DNA of 5,443 nt from Nitrospirales bacterium (GTDB lineage Bacteria; Nitrospirota; Nitrospiria; Nitrospirales; UBA8639), in assembly GCA_013817135.1 (NCBI GenBank), contig JACDDF010000191.1, forward strand, positions 1 to 5,443. The letters run 5' to 3'. Every line of letters starts with the position of its first letter. The stretch's first letter is position 1. A program made the translations under genes and the position numbers. The notes under the pieces are model-generated. The model ran no database searches, was not told the DNA's origin, and worked only from the letters and a program-made list of their open reading frames with translations. This document shows positions 1 through 5,443 of the stretch, one piece after another.

Positions 1-1019
1 CGCCGCCGCTGCCATCTCAACGATTCTTTCCAGTGGTCGAAGAACCTCCGCGCCCATCCCTCAGTCTGATAGCCCCACAGCTGGCCGAAGGTCTCCTTCA
101 GCAGGGAGGCCGTCTGCAGGCGTTTATTGGCTCCCAGGAGCTTCTGCAGCGCCTTGCGTCCGCCCAAGGTCAGGTTCTCCCGGTTGGATAACAGTGTGTA
201 CTTCTGTCCCTTGATGTAGGAACGGTCTTTCCCGGAGAGCCGGCCATATTCCATCTTTCTGACCTGATCCAGCGCCTTTCCCAGATGCCTCATCACATGG
301 AACTTGTCATACAAAATCGCCGCCTGCGGCCCGTTCTTCCGCGTCGCGTTCTCAAACGCCTTCCACATGTCCATCACAGCCAGCTGAATCCCCCCCCACT
401 TCTTGTCCCCAAGCCATTGATAGAATCCATCCAGACTCGCCTCAGATCGGTCTTGGCCTCCCAACCAGATGGGACGCCGTCGCTCCAGATCGCTGACGAC
501 AATCCGGTAGGTGGGTCCCTTTCGCAGAGAGATCTCGTCGATCCCAATCGCCTTCGGGGCAGGCACTCCGGCACGTCGGAGCTGCTCCGCCATATACTGC
601 TTCTCCAATCCCTTCACGGTATGCCAATCCAGGTGCACTTCTTTGGCCACATCCTTGATACTCATGGAGCGGCACCGCCGTCCCACGAACAAGGCAAACC
701 GCTTCGGGTAGACAGGGTTGTCGGCCAGCCAGTCTAGTCGCTCCCGCTTCACCTTGCCGCCCCGCCGACAGGAGACGCGCTGCCCCGCCACTTCCAGGTA
801 AATCCGCGCATCCCCGCAGGAGAGGTCCCGGACAAGACGGGTCTTGCTGTCGTAATAACTCCGGTGCACAGTCCCGCAACACCCACATACGGTTGTTTTT
901 GACGCCGTTCCACCCGGATAATCCGGGCCTTCGGATCGCCAAACACCCCCCTTGAGTTTGGCCTTCGGACGCCACCCGGGGAACTGGTAGCCGTCCAGCA
1001 ATCGCCTGCTTGTTCCCAT
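1..1019 (-). CDS. ISL3-family transposase, C-terminus beyond window, N-terminal block out of frame
   Basis: This DDE transposase would cut and join the ends of its own element. The frame is open from ATG 1017-1019 to the left edge, 339 codons. ISL3 transposases are about 400 residues, so roughly the last 60-80, including the catalytic Glu, are outside. Visible parts are an N-terminal zinc-finger region (VCGCCG, residues 44-49, and VSCRRGG, 82-88), a helix-turn-helix around 104-140 (MSIKDVAKEVHLDWHTVKGL), a first catalytic Asp in IGIDEISL (D161), a second in AVMDMWKAF (D217), and the family motif YDKFHVMRHLGKAL near 237-250. Residues about 25-41 look out of frame. The expected text (VFGDPKARIIRVERRQK) is found in the neighbouring frame between a C6 run at 946-951 and a T5 run at 896-900. 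The fourth zinc ligand is Gly (G87). Whether the protein still works is doubtful. The family assignment is firm. Confidence 0.9.
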   Translation of the reverse strand, partial: MGTSRRLLDGYQFPGWRPKAKLKGGVWRSEGPDYPGGTASKTTVCGCCGTVHRSYYDSKTRLVRDLSCGDARIYLEVAGQRVSCRRGGKVKRERLDWLADNPVYPKRFALFVGRRCRSMSIKDVAKEVHLDWHTVKGLEKQYMAEQLRRAGVPAPKAIGIDEISLRKGPTYRIVVSDLERRRPIWLGGQDRSEASLDGFYQWLGDKKWGGIQLAVMDMWKAFENATRKNGPQAAILYDKFHVMRHLGKALDQVRKMEYGRLSGKDRSYIKGQKYTLLSNRENLTLGGRKALQKLLGANKRLQTASLLKETFGQLWGYQTEGWARRFFDHWKESLRWQRR

Positions 1020-1107
1020 CCGCCCATTCTGCCCAATTTCTCGTGAGGAATAAACCGCGCTTTCCCTTGGCAACAAAGGCTAGCATGATCCTGAACCCCT
1101 CTTATTT

Positions 1108-1131
1108 ACCCACTCACTTTCACGAAGACCC
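1108..1131 (-). repeat. Probable terminal inverted repeat of the ISL3 element (one end)
   Basis: On the minus strand this stretch starts GGGTCTTCGTGAAAG and continues with GTGAGTGGG. It sits at the outer edge of the non-coding leader of the transposase, where an ISL3 inverted repeat (15-39 bp in the family) is expected, and the start resembles known ISL3 ends. The inner boundary is approximate. The matching repeat is outside the window, so this rests on position and resemblance only. Confidence 0.5.
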
Positions 1132-1204
1132 AAAATTATTTTCTGGAATGGCCCTTGAAGTCCTTTGGGATGAATGCAGGAGGAGAGAATTAGCGCGACG
1201 AAGA

Positions 1205-3151
1205 CTATTCATCGTTCCATTCAGACGTGGCGAAATTCCAGCATTGCCCACCACATTCTTTAGCCCGATACATCGCCTGGTCAGCAATTTCTAACAATCG
1301 ATGGGGATCCGTGGAATCCTTGGGGTAGACCGAAATTCCAATACTGATTTGTATAGGAATTTTTTCTTTACCTAATCGAATAGGTGGAATAAGGCATTCT
1401 AAAATTTTCAGCGCGACCTGACGAATATCCTGAACATGCTCAAGCCCTTGAAGAATCACGGTAAATTCATCCCCGCACAAACGCGCGACGGTATCGGTCG
1501 ATCGCACACAAGTTGTCAGTCGCTCCGCGACGATGCGCAAGACGCGATCTCCAGTCTGATGACCATGATAATCATTGATGGTTTTGAAGTTATCGAGATC
1601 CAAAAAGAATAATGCCAGTAAGGTGCCATTCCGCCTGGCTTGCGCCAACGCCTGTTCCAGTCGGTCTTCAAACATAATTCGATTCGGGAGATCAGTTAAC
1701 GGATCGTGATAGGCCTGATGCTTCATCATCAATTCTTGTGCCTTTCGGGCGGTCACATCATGCAAGATCACCACAAAATGCGTGAGGTCTTCCTCTTCAT
1801 TGGGCAAAGGAGTAACCACTTGTTCAAAAACCAGAGATTGACCATTGCTACCCGTTTGCAGCACCTCGGTCTTCACACAACTGAATTCTTGGGTAGATGG
1901 ATCTGACAGAGACCTTCTAACTTGCAGTTCCGCATGAGGGAACGAACTCAACGGAAAACCCAACATCGATTGAGTCGAGGAGCCTTGCAAGGCGGCATAG
2001 GCTTCATTCATCCATTCCAAACGACCCTGGGTGTCTGTCACACAAATTGGATCAAATACTGAGCCCATAGCCACACTTTGCAATCGCCATTGATCCAGCT
2101 GCCTTCCACGCGCCATCAACCGTTCGATTTCATAACCTAATGCTTGTAACCATCCAAGCACCGTCGGATCAACCGGCTGTGGACTTTCAGAACACACCAC
2201 CAGCATACCGCAACAATTCTCTTGTAAAGACAGGGGAACACCCCAGGTTTGGTGAAACTGAAATCCGGGCGGAAACCAGACCATGTCACCTTTTTGAGGA
2301 CAACAAGGAGAAAGAAGTGATATTTCAGAGGCCTCACAGGCCTGAAATAGCCCACTTTGCTGCGAAACCTCGCTCCACCACAGAGCTCCCTGTGACTCCC
2401 AATCAAAATCCTCAGCTATCGCATGCGCGCGTAACTGGGCCACACAACCCTTTCGCACCGTGGCCACCCACACAAAGGGGAAACCAAAGGCTCGCACAAG
2501 GCCATCACAAATCTTCGTCAGACACACATCTATACTCTGACCGGCATATAGTTGCGATTCGAGATTCTGCATCAATTGGATAAAAGGCTGAGAGGAAGAG
2601 TGCTCCGCTTCCAGGATCAATCCCCAATGCCAAGCAGTCACCTTCTGCGACTGATCGAACATAGGCGTTACCACACATGGGACCGTTCGCGATGGTTTCC
2701 CCGCTGGGAGAATCGTCAGCATGCTTTTCAAGAGCTTAGGAGGAACGTCAAGCGCACAAAGATGGCTTCGAAGAATTTTCCATTCCTCATGAGCAACATA
2801 ATCGGCAATAGAAACCTGTCCTATTTCACCCAGATCCATCCCCAGGACATCACCCACCACCTCATTGGCCATGAGGACCACACCATCACACGAAGTCACG
2901 AAATGGATCTGAGGTGGTTCCGGTAGAAAAATAGGAGCTCTCAGCGAAACGGTCTGATCGCAAACCGAAGGCAAATCGGCGGTAGGAAATGGGTCGGGAT
3001 TTGTCGAAAGAATTTCGGTGAGTCGACCCGTCAATCGGTGAAGGGCCTGGGTGAGTTCCTGTTCTTGTGTATCGGAAAGATCACTCGATTCCGCTTGAAA
3101 ATCCCGCAAGGACTTTTCTAGTAGGTGATGGAGTTGATTAAAAGTGGCCAC
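1205..3151 (-). CDS. PAS-GAF-PAS-GGDEF diguanylate cyclase (CGDEF variant)
   Basis: A predicted cytoplasmic signalling enzyme that makes cyclic di-GMP from two GTP. Of its 648 residues, 1-70 are a helical N-terminus, about 80-182 a PAS-like domain, about 190-345 a GAF-like domain (GVPLSLQENCCGMLVV strand), about 355-470 a second PAS (DPICVTDTQGRLEWMNEAY) ending in the usual VVILHDVTARKAQE linker, and about 480-642 the GGDEF domain. Catalytic features are DPLTDLPNR (483-491), metal Asp D518 in FFLDLDNFK, N526 and D535 in the IND...GD stretch, and C559-GDEF with E562. RSTD (550-553), five residues before the motif, is an intact inhibitory I-site. The first Gly of GGDEF is Cys, but the catalytic GDEF residues remain, so activity is plausible. 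No EAL domain, signal peptide or membrane segment is seen. The start is GTG, chosen for its strong ribosome site; the next Met is at residue 94. The sensed signal is unknown. Confidence 0.93.
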   Translation of the reverse strand: MATFNQLHHLLEKSLRDFQAESSDLSDTQEQELTQALHRLTGRLTEILSTNPDPFPTADLPSVCDQTVSLRAPIFLPEPPQIHFVTSCDGVVLMANEVVGDVLGMDLGEIGQVSIADYVAHEEWKILRSHLCALDVPPKLLKSMLTILPAGKPSRTVPCVVTPMFDQSQKVTAWHWGLILEAEHSSSQPFIQLMQNLESQLYAGQSIDVCLTKICDGLVRAFGFPFVWVATVRKGCVAQLRAHAIAEDFDWESQGALWWSEVSQQSGLFQACEASEISLLSPCCPQKGDMVWFPPGFQFHQTWGVPLSLQENCCGMLVVCSESPQPVDPTVLGWLQALGYEIERLMARGRQLDQWRLQSVAMGSVFDPICVTDTQGRLEWMNEAYAALQGSSTQSMLGFPLSSFPHAELQVRRSLSDPSTQEFSCVKTEVLQTGSNGQSLVFEQVVTPLPNEEEDLTHFVVILHDVTARKAQELMMKHQAYHDPLTDLPNRIMFEDRLEQALAQARRNGTLLALFFLDLDNFKTINDYHGHQTGDRVLRIVAERLTTCVRSTDTVARLCGDEFTVILQGLEHVQDIRQVALKILECLIPPIRLGKEKIPIQISIGISVYPKDSTDPHRLLEIADQAMYRAKECGGQCWNFATSEWNDE

Positions 3152-3156
3152 GATTA

Positions 3157-3166
3157 CCTTCCCCCT
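3157..3166 (-). promoter_or_regulatory. Ribosome binding site of the diguanylate cyclase
   Basis: The minus strand reads AGGGGGAAGG, then five bases (TAATC), then GTG. This purine-rich site at proper spacing decides the GTG at 3149-3151 as the start codon, since no ATG is available nearby. Confidence 0.7.
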
Positions 3167-3213
3167 GCCGCAAGGAATGGGAAAAACACAGGGAGTATTT
3201 AGATAATAAACCC

Positions 3214-3225
3214 GATATCGATATC
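3214..3225. repeat. 12-bp perfect palindrome GATATCGATATC upstream of the cyclase
   Basis: GATATCGATATC reads identically on both strands and lies about 63 bp before the cyclase GTG, within the probable promoter region. It has no loop, so it suits a dimeric DNA-binding regulator better than an RNA hairpin. The regulator is unknown. Confidence 0.4.
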
Positions 3226-3245
3226 TTTTGGCAAGCTTCTCTGGA

Positions 3246-3259
3246 CGTCAACCCGTCAA
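3246..3259 (-). repeat. Tandem TTGACG repeat (8-bp period)
   Basis: The minus strand reads TTGACGGGTTGACG, two identical hexamers spaced by two bases. Each resembles a sigma70 -35 box, and the pair could also be a direct-repeat operator. No matching -10 is seen at standard spacing, so the role is open. Confidence 0.35.
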
Positions 3260-3273
3260 AAGAGGTGTGTTTT

Positions 3274-3283
3274 TTGGCGCCAA
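3274..3283. repeat. 10-bp perfect palindrome TTGGCGCCAA
   Basis: TTGGCGCCAA is a perfect loopless palindrome about 50 bp further upstream of the cyclase than the GATATCGATATC site. It could be an operator half of the same control region. Chance occurrence cannot be excluded for one 10-bp site. Confidence 0.3.
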
Positions 3284-3366
3284 TTCCTAACCAACGTACT
3301 CGCAGCATACGCCAGACAACTTAATCCATGGAGGGAAATGCTGGGCCGCCTAGCAGAAGGACCTCC

Positions 3367-4101
3367 TTAGGTCGTTGGGGCAATCACTCCGGCCTCCGCA
3401 TCGGCTTGCGCCTGAGCATAACGCGCCATCGTTCCGATATCGGACCAATAGGCGGCATGAAGAAATCCAAATAATTTTGAACCCCGCACAAGCTCATTCA
3501 TATAAGAGTCGATGATGGAAAACGACCTATCCGCAGGAGCATCGTGGAGAATAGATGGATGGAGTATATGGACCCCTGCAAACATTCGTTCGAACAGAGG
3601 GCCGGTCAATTCGGCCTTGCTCATTCCTCGACCATTTATTCTGAAAATGCGATTTTGTGCGTCCGATTCAACTGCTCCCCATTGGGCCGCTTGTGGATCA
3701 TCACGAAGGACCAAGGTGGCCACACCACCATGAGTCTGATGGAACTCTACCAATGTCTTCACATCCAAATCGATCAACGTATCACCATTTATAACCAAAA
3801 ACGGGTGATGCTCAAAAAACCATTCAGCCGCTTTTAATCCACCACCCGTTCCTAACAGGGTTGGTTCATGGGAATACCTCACCTGCATATCCCAACCTGA
3901 TCCATCACCAATCGCCTCTTCGATCAAATGCCCCAAATAATGCAGATTGATGATGACGTCACGAATTCCACATGCTCGCAACAACAACAAATTCCAAATA
4001 ATGAGCGGCGTCCCTCCAACCGGCAATAACGGTTTGGGAATTGTGTTGGTCAACGGCCGAAGGCGAGTGCCCAGACCCGCGGCTAAAATCATGGCCTTCA
4101 T
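3367..4101 (-). CDS. murU: Sugar-1-phosphate nucleotidyltransferase, MurU-like (probable MurNAc-1-phosphate uridylyltransferase)
   Basis: The family joins a sugar 1-phosphate to a nucleotide, releasing pyrophosphate. In Pseudomonas MurU makes UDP-MurNAc from MurNAc alpha-1-phosphate during peptidoglycan recycling. The 244 residues open with the nucleotide-binding loop LGTRLRPLT (10-18), followed by PKPLLP (22-27), EPTLLGTGGGLK (79-90), the metal-binding NGD at 105-107, FAGVHIL (174-180) and WSDIGT (219-224, second metal Asp D221). No C-terminal hexapeptide-repeat domain is present, as in the short MurU type (slightly above 220 residues). I chose ATG 4099-4101 (MKAMILAAG) over an in-frame TTG two codons upstream. 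It starts 10 nt after the kinase stop with no clear Shine-Dalgarno, so coupling to the kinase is likely. The kinase partner is the main reason for preferring MurU over mannose-1-phosphate or heptose-1-phosphate guanylyltransferase; motifs alone do not fix the sugar. The family is certain, the substrate moderately so. Confidence 0.9.
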   Translation of the reverse strand: MKAMILAAGLGTRLRPLTNTIPKPLLPVGGTPLIIWNLLLLRACGIRDVIINLHYLGHLIEEAIGDGSGWDMQVRYSHEPTLLGTGGGLKAAEWFFEHHPFLVINGDTLIDLDVKTLVEFHQTHGGVATLVLRDDPQAAQWGAVESDAQNRIFRINGRGMSKAELTGPLFERMFAGVHILHPSILHDAPADRSFSIIDSYMNELVRGSKLFGFLHAAYWSDIGTMARYAQAQADAEAGVIAPTT

Positions 4102-4111
4102 AAGCAAGAAA

Positions 4112-5221
4112 TTAGCGCCATTCAGGAATATACGGAGAGAGGTGAGTGCGCAATCGGTGGAGTTGGGGATATTTATCTAAATTGGCACGAACATTTTTCA
4201 ATGTCTGAGGAATTGAGGCCAAAAAGCTTGAATTCCCTTTCACCCGATCAATATACACAAACCGCCCGGCAGCCTTCAGATTGCGTTGAATACTCGTAAA
4301 GTCAAACAGCCGACGAAACGCCACAGGATCATGTAATAGCATAGCCGATTGTTGCGACAAGGATAGATTCTGGCGCATTCCTGCTATGTAACGAGCGATA
4401 AGGCGATCGATTAGCCCCTCATCGAGAGAGATGTACGAATCCCTCAGCAGGGAGGCAAGATCATATGTCACAGGACCCATCAAGGCATCTTGAAAATCAA
4501 TGACGCCCAGACGTTCCCCATCCACCATCAAGTTACGGGAATGGTAATCACGATGGGTAAATACCTGCGGTTGCGCGGTTAACCATTCAGCAATCTCCTT
4601 GAATGCTTCTCGAACGGGCACATAATCGTCAACACACATTGGCCGGTCTCTCGCCACAACGCCATATTCCAAAAAATGGTCAAACTCCCAGAGATACAGG
4701 GGCATATCAAAAGATCGTGTAAAGGCCACACAGGGAACAGTGGAAGGATGTGAGGCCTGGAGATGAAGATGAACGAGTTGATCAACGGCCTGGCAATATA
4801 GATCCTCCCCCATACCGGGAGAAGACTTCTGCCAGGCTTGGGCCAGCGTCACGTCACCAAAATCCTCGAGATAGAGCAGGCCACAGGATTCATCGTAGAA
4901 ATATAACACAGGAACCTGAACACCCTTCTGCTGCAGATGTTTCAGAATATTCGTGAACGGCAATTCGGTGGCTTCTCCCCCGGCCCCACTCACAGCCTCC
5001 TCAGAGACTTTAAACGCTTCCGGATCGGCTAACTGCATCAGAATCACAGAAGTAACTGGAGCCATGGACAGATGCAAAAGGTAATAACGACGGTTTGAAG
5101 CATCGCCCGCCAACGGTATGGATTGCTCAAGTTCGGCAGTGAACGGAAGATGGTTTCGGAGAGTGAAGGACAAACGCGAGAGATCGAGGCCCGTCGAAGA
5201 CAGGGAAGTTTGAGGCGTCAT
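4112..5221 (-). CDS. amgK: APH-family sugar kinase, AmgK-like (probable anomeric MurNAc/GlcNAc kinase)
   Basis: An aminoglycoside-phosphotransferase-fold kinase. AmgK of Pseudomonas uses ATP to phosphorylate MurNAc (and GlcNAc) at the anomeric carbon, feeding MurU. In the 369-residue product, AGDASNRRYYLL (38-49) is the N-lobe nucleotide-binding region, LLYLEDFGD (115-123) the hinge, HRDYHSRN (223-230) the Brenner catalytic loop with base D225, and VIDFQDA (240-246) the metal-binding Asp D242, followed by GPVTYDLASLLRD. The AGDAS...HRDYHSRN...DFQDA pattern fits AmgK-type sugar kinases better than drug-modifying enzymes, so a name of aminoglycoside resistance would mislead. The next gene is a MurU-like nucleotidyltransferase 10 nt downstream, the known amgK-murU order. 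The start is ATG 5219-5221; an in-frame TTG at 5228-5230 overlaps the promoter -10 box and is rejected. There is no Shine-Dalgarno. The family is firm, the exact sugar inferred. Confidence 0.9.
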   Translation of the reverse strand: MTPQTSLSSTGLDLSRLSFTLRNHLPFTAELEQSIPLAGDASNRRYYLLHLSMAPVTSVILMQLADPEAFKVSEEAVSGAGGEATELPFTNILKHLQQKGVQVPVLYFYDESCGLLYLEDFGDVTLAQAWQKSSPGMGEDLYCQAVDQLVHLHLQASHPSTVPCVAFTRSFDMPLYLWEFDHFLEYGVVARDRPMCVDDYVPVREAFKEIAEWLTAQPQVFTHRDYHSRNLMVDGERLGVIDFQDALMGPVTYDLASLLRDSYISLDEGLIDRLIARYIAGMRQNLSLSQQSAMLLHDPVAFRRLFDFTSIQRNLKAAGRFVYIDRVKGNSSFLASIPQTLKNVRANLDKYPQLHRLRTHLSPYIPEWR

Positions 5222-5229
5222 TTCTATCA

Positions 5230-5258
5230 ATTATACGGCCATACCAACTTCTTGTCAT
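5230..5258 (-). promoter_or_regulatory. Sigma70-type promoter of the amgK-murU operon
   Basis: On the minus strand ATGACA (5253-5258, five of six matches to TTGACA) is followed by exactly 17 bp and a perfect TATAAT (5230-5235). Transcription should start about 7 bases past the -10, near 5222-5224, which is 1-3 bases before the kinase ATG at 5221. This predicts a leaderless or nearly leaderless mRNA and explains the missing Shine-Dalgarno. It also excludes the upstream TTG as start. Confidence 0.7.
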
Positions 5259-5443
5259 CAATGAGAAAATAGGACAAACACATTTTGCAATTGATTTCTT
5301 CTGCCTAGGCTAAAGCGCCTTGGAGGCGCGGAGCGTCAGGAAAAGCATGCGCAAGACCAAATAATGCTCTGATTGGGCTCTGATGATACCTTTCTACCCT
5401 TGCATTTCAGATTGAGAACATTTTGACGATAAGTAGTAGCAAG
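5259..5443. other. Non-coding region upstream of amgK, no gene supported
   Basis: No start-to-stop frame of useful length occurs on either strand, and stops are frequent. A minus-strand frame entering from the right edge stops after about 35 codons and has no recognisable motif. The only structure seen is a GC-rich hairpin at 5315-5329. No tRNA, riboswitch or repeat array was recognised. Confidence 0.6.
5315..5329 (-). other. Short GC-rich hairpin, possible weak terminator
   Basis: GCGCCT-TGG-AGGCGC on the plus strand forms a 6-bp perfect stem with a 3-base loop. On the minus strand it is followed by TTTAG, so it could weakly end transcription arriving from the right before the amgK promoter. 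The T-run is too short for a confident rho-independent terminator. Confidence 0.25.

Larger units (their letters stand above)
1..1131 (-). mobile_element. ISL3-family insertion sequence, partial (left edge of window cuts it)
   Basis: The transposase family defines this element. The upstream end is placed at 1131, where the minus strand begins GGGTCTTCGTGAAAGTGAG, resembling the GG(N)TCTTCG-type termini known for ISL3 elements. The transposase ATG lies 112 bp inside that end. The bases just outside (1132-1139, AAAATTAT) are AT-rich and would be one copy of the 8-bp target duplication usual for this family. The other inverted repeat and target copy lie beyond position 1, so neither can be confirmed here. 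The element is visibly more GC-rich than the genes to its right, which fits a recent arrival. It lies 74 bp past the cyclase stop codon and interrupts no visible gene. Confidence 0.8.
3152..3366 (-). other. Intergenic region upstream of the diguanylate cyclase
   Basis: These 215 bases between the nucleotidyltransferase stop and the cyclase GTG contain a 12-bp perfect palindrome (GATATCGATATC), a 10-bp perfect palindrome (TTGGCGCCAA), and a tandem pair of TTGACG two bases apart on the minus strand. This is the likely promoter and operator region of the cyclase. I could not place a convincing -35/-10 pair: TTGACG has no good -10 at 16-18 bp, and the T/A-rich TTTATTATCT near 3202-3211 is a -10 candidate only at long spacing. 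No rho-independent terminator for the upstream operon is evident. An unsupported 56-codon frame crosses the region and is listed under rejections. Confidence 0.55.

Noticed and set aside
285..737. Plus-strand 150-codon frame opposite the transposase
   Set aside because: It is antisense to a well-matched ISL3 transposase in GC-rich DNA, and its Pro/Arg/Leu-rich translation resembles no protein family.
442..1086. Minus-strand 214-codon frame overlapping the transposase
   Set aside because: It is a shifted frame of the transposase. The zinc-finger, HTH and DDE motifs are all in the other minus frame, which runs to the left edge.
2140..2926. Plus-strand frames of 124-147 codons antisense to the cyclase
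   Set aside because: They oppose clear PAS and GAF coding sequence and have no motifs or ribosome sites.
3214..3283. Rho-independent terminator after the nucleotidyltransferase
   Set aside because: The palindromes have no loop and no T-run follows them on the minus strand.
3138..3308. A 56-codon minus-strand frame (ATG at 3306-3308) crossing the spacer and overlapping the cyclase start
   Set aside because: No Shine-Dalgarno precedes the ATG, the composition looks random, it contains the palindromes, and it overlaps the cyclase start and its ribosome site.
4105..4107. TTG as start of the nucleotidyltransferase
   Set aside because: The ATG two codons downstream gives the typical MKAMILAAG start of the family. 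Neither has a Shine-Dalgarno, so the choice rests on family resemblance.
4112..5221. True aminoglycoside resistance gene
   Set aside because: The APH fold is shared, but the motif pattern and the adjacent nucleotidyltransferase point to an anomeric sugar kinase.
5228..5230. TTG as start of the kinase
   Set aside because: It overlaps the -10 box of the promoter, has no ribosome site, and an ATG lies three codons downstream at the expected transcription start.
5259..5443. tRNA, riboswitch or CRISPR in the right flank
   Set aside because: No cloverleaf, no recognised aptamer core and no regularly spaced repeats are visible.

Overview
All four genes in this window lie on the minus strand. Read in the direction of transcription (right to left) they are a sugar kinase, a sugar-1-phosphate nucleotidyltransferase, a multidomain diguanylate cyclase, and an ISL3-family insertion sequence that runs off the left edge. 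Gene style (soluble PAS/GAF/GGDEF sensor, AmgK/MurU-like pair, this ISL3 subtype) suggests a Gram-negative environmental bacterium. Nitrospirota is my best guess, but only from general resemblance, and no marker gene is present to prove it.

Right part (about 3367-5260): an amgK-murU-like two-gene operon. A strong sigma70-type promoter (ATGACA, 17 bp, TATAAT) sits so close to the kinase ATG that the mRNA should be leaderless. The kinase stop is followed after 10 nt by the nucleotidyltransferase ATG. In Pseudomonas such a pair phosphorylates free N-acetylmuramic acid at the anomeric position and then makes UDP-MurNAc, a peptidoglycan-recycling shortcut that bypasses fosfomycin-sensitive MurA. 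That function is inferred here from motifs and gene order.

Middle (about 1205-3366): a 215-bp intergenic region with two perfect palindromes and a tandem repeat, then a 648-residue cytoplasmic PAS-GAF-PAS-GGDEF protein with a GTG start. Its active-site motif is CGDEF instead of GGDEF. The I-site is kept, and the GAF region is unusually rich in cysteine.

Left part (1-1131): a more GC-rich ISL3 element, transcribed in the same direction as the cyclase, with its probable terminus 74 bp beyond the cyclase stop codon. The transposase frame stays open to the window edge. Two apparently compensating single-base indels leave a short N-terminal block out of frame, and one zinc-finger cysteine is replaced by glycine.

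The rightmost ~185 bases hold no gene I can support. I see no clearly new system. The most interesting points are the leaderless kinase promoter, the CGDEF cyclase with its cysteine-rich sensor, and the damaged but still open transposase.
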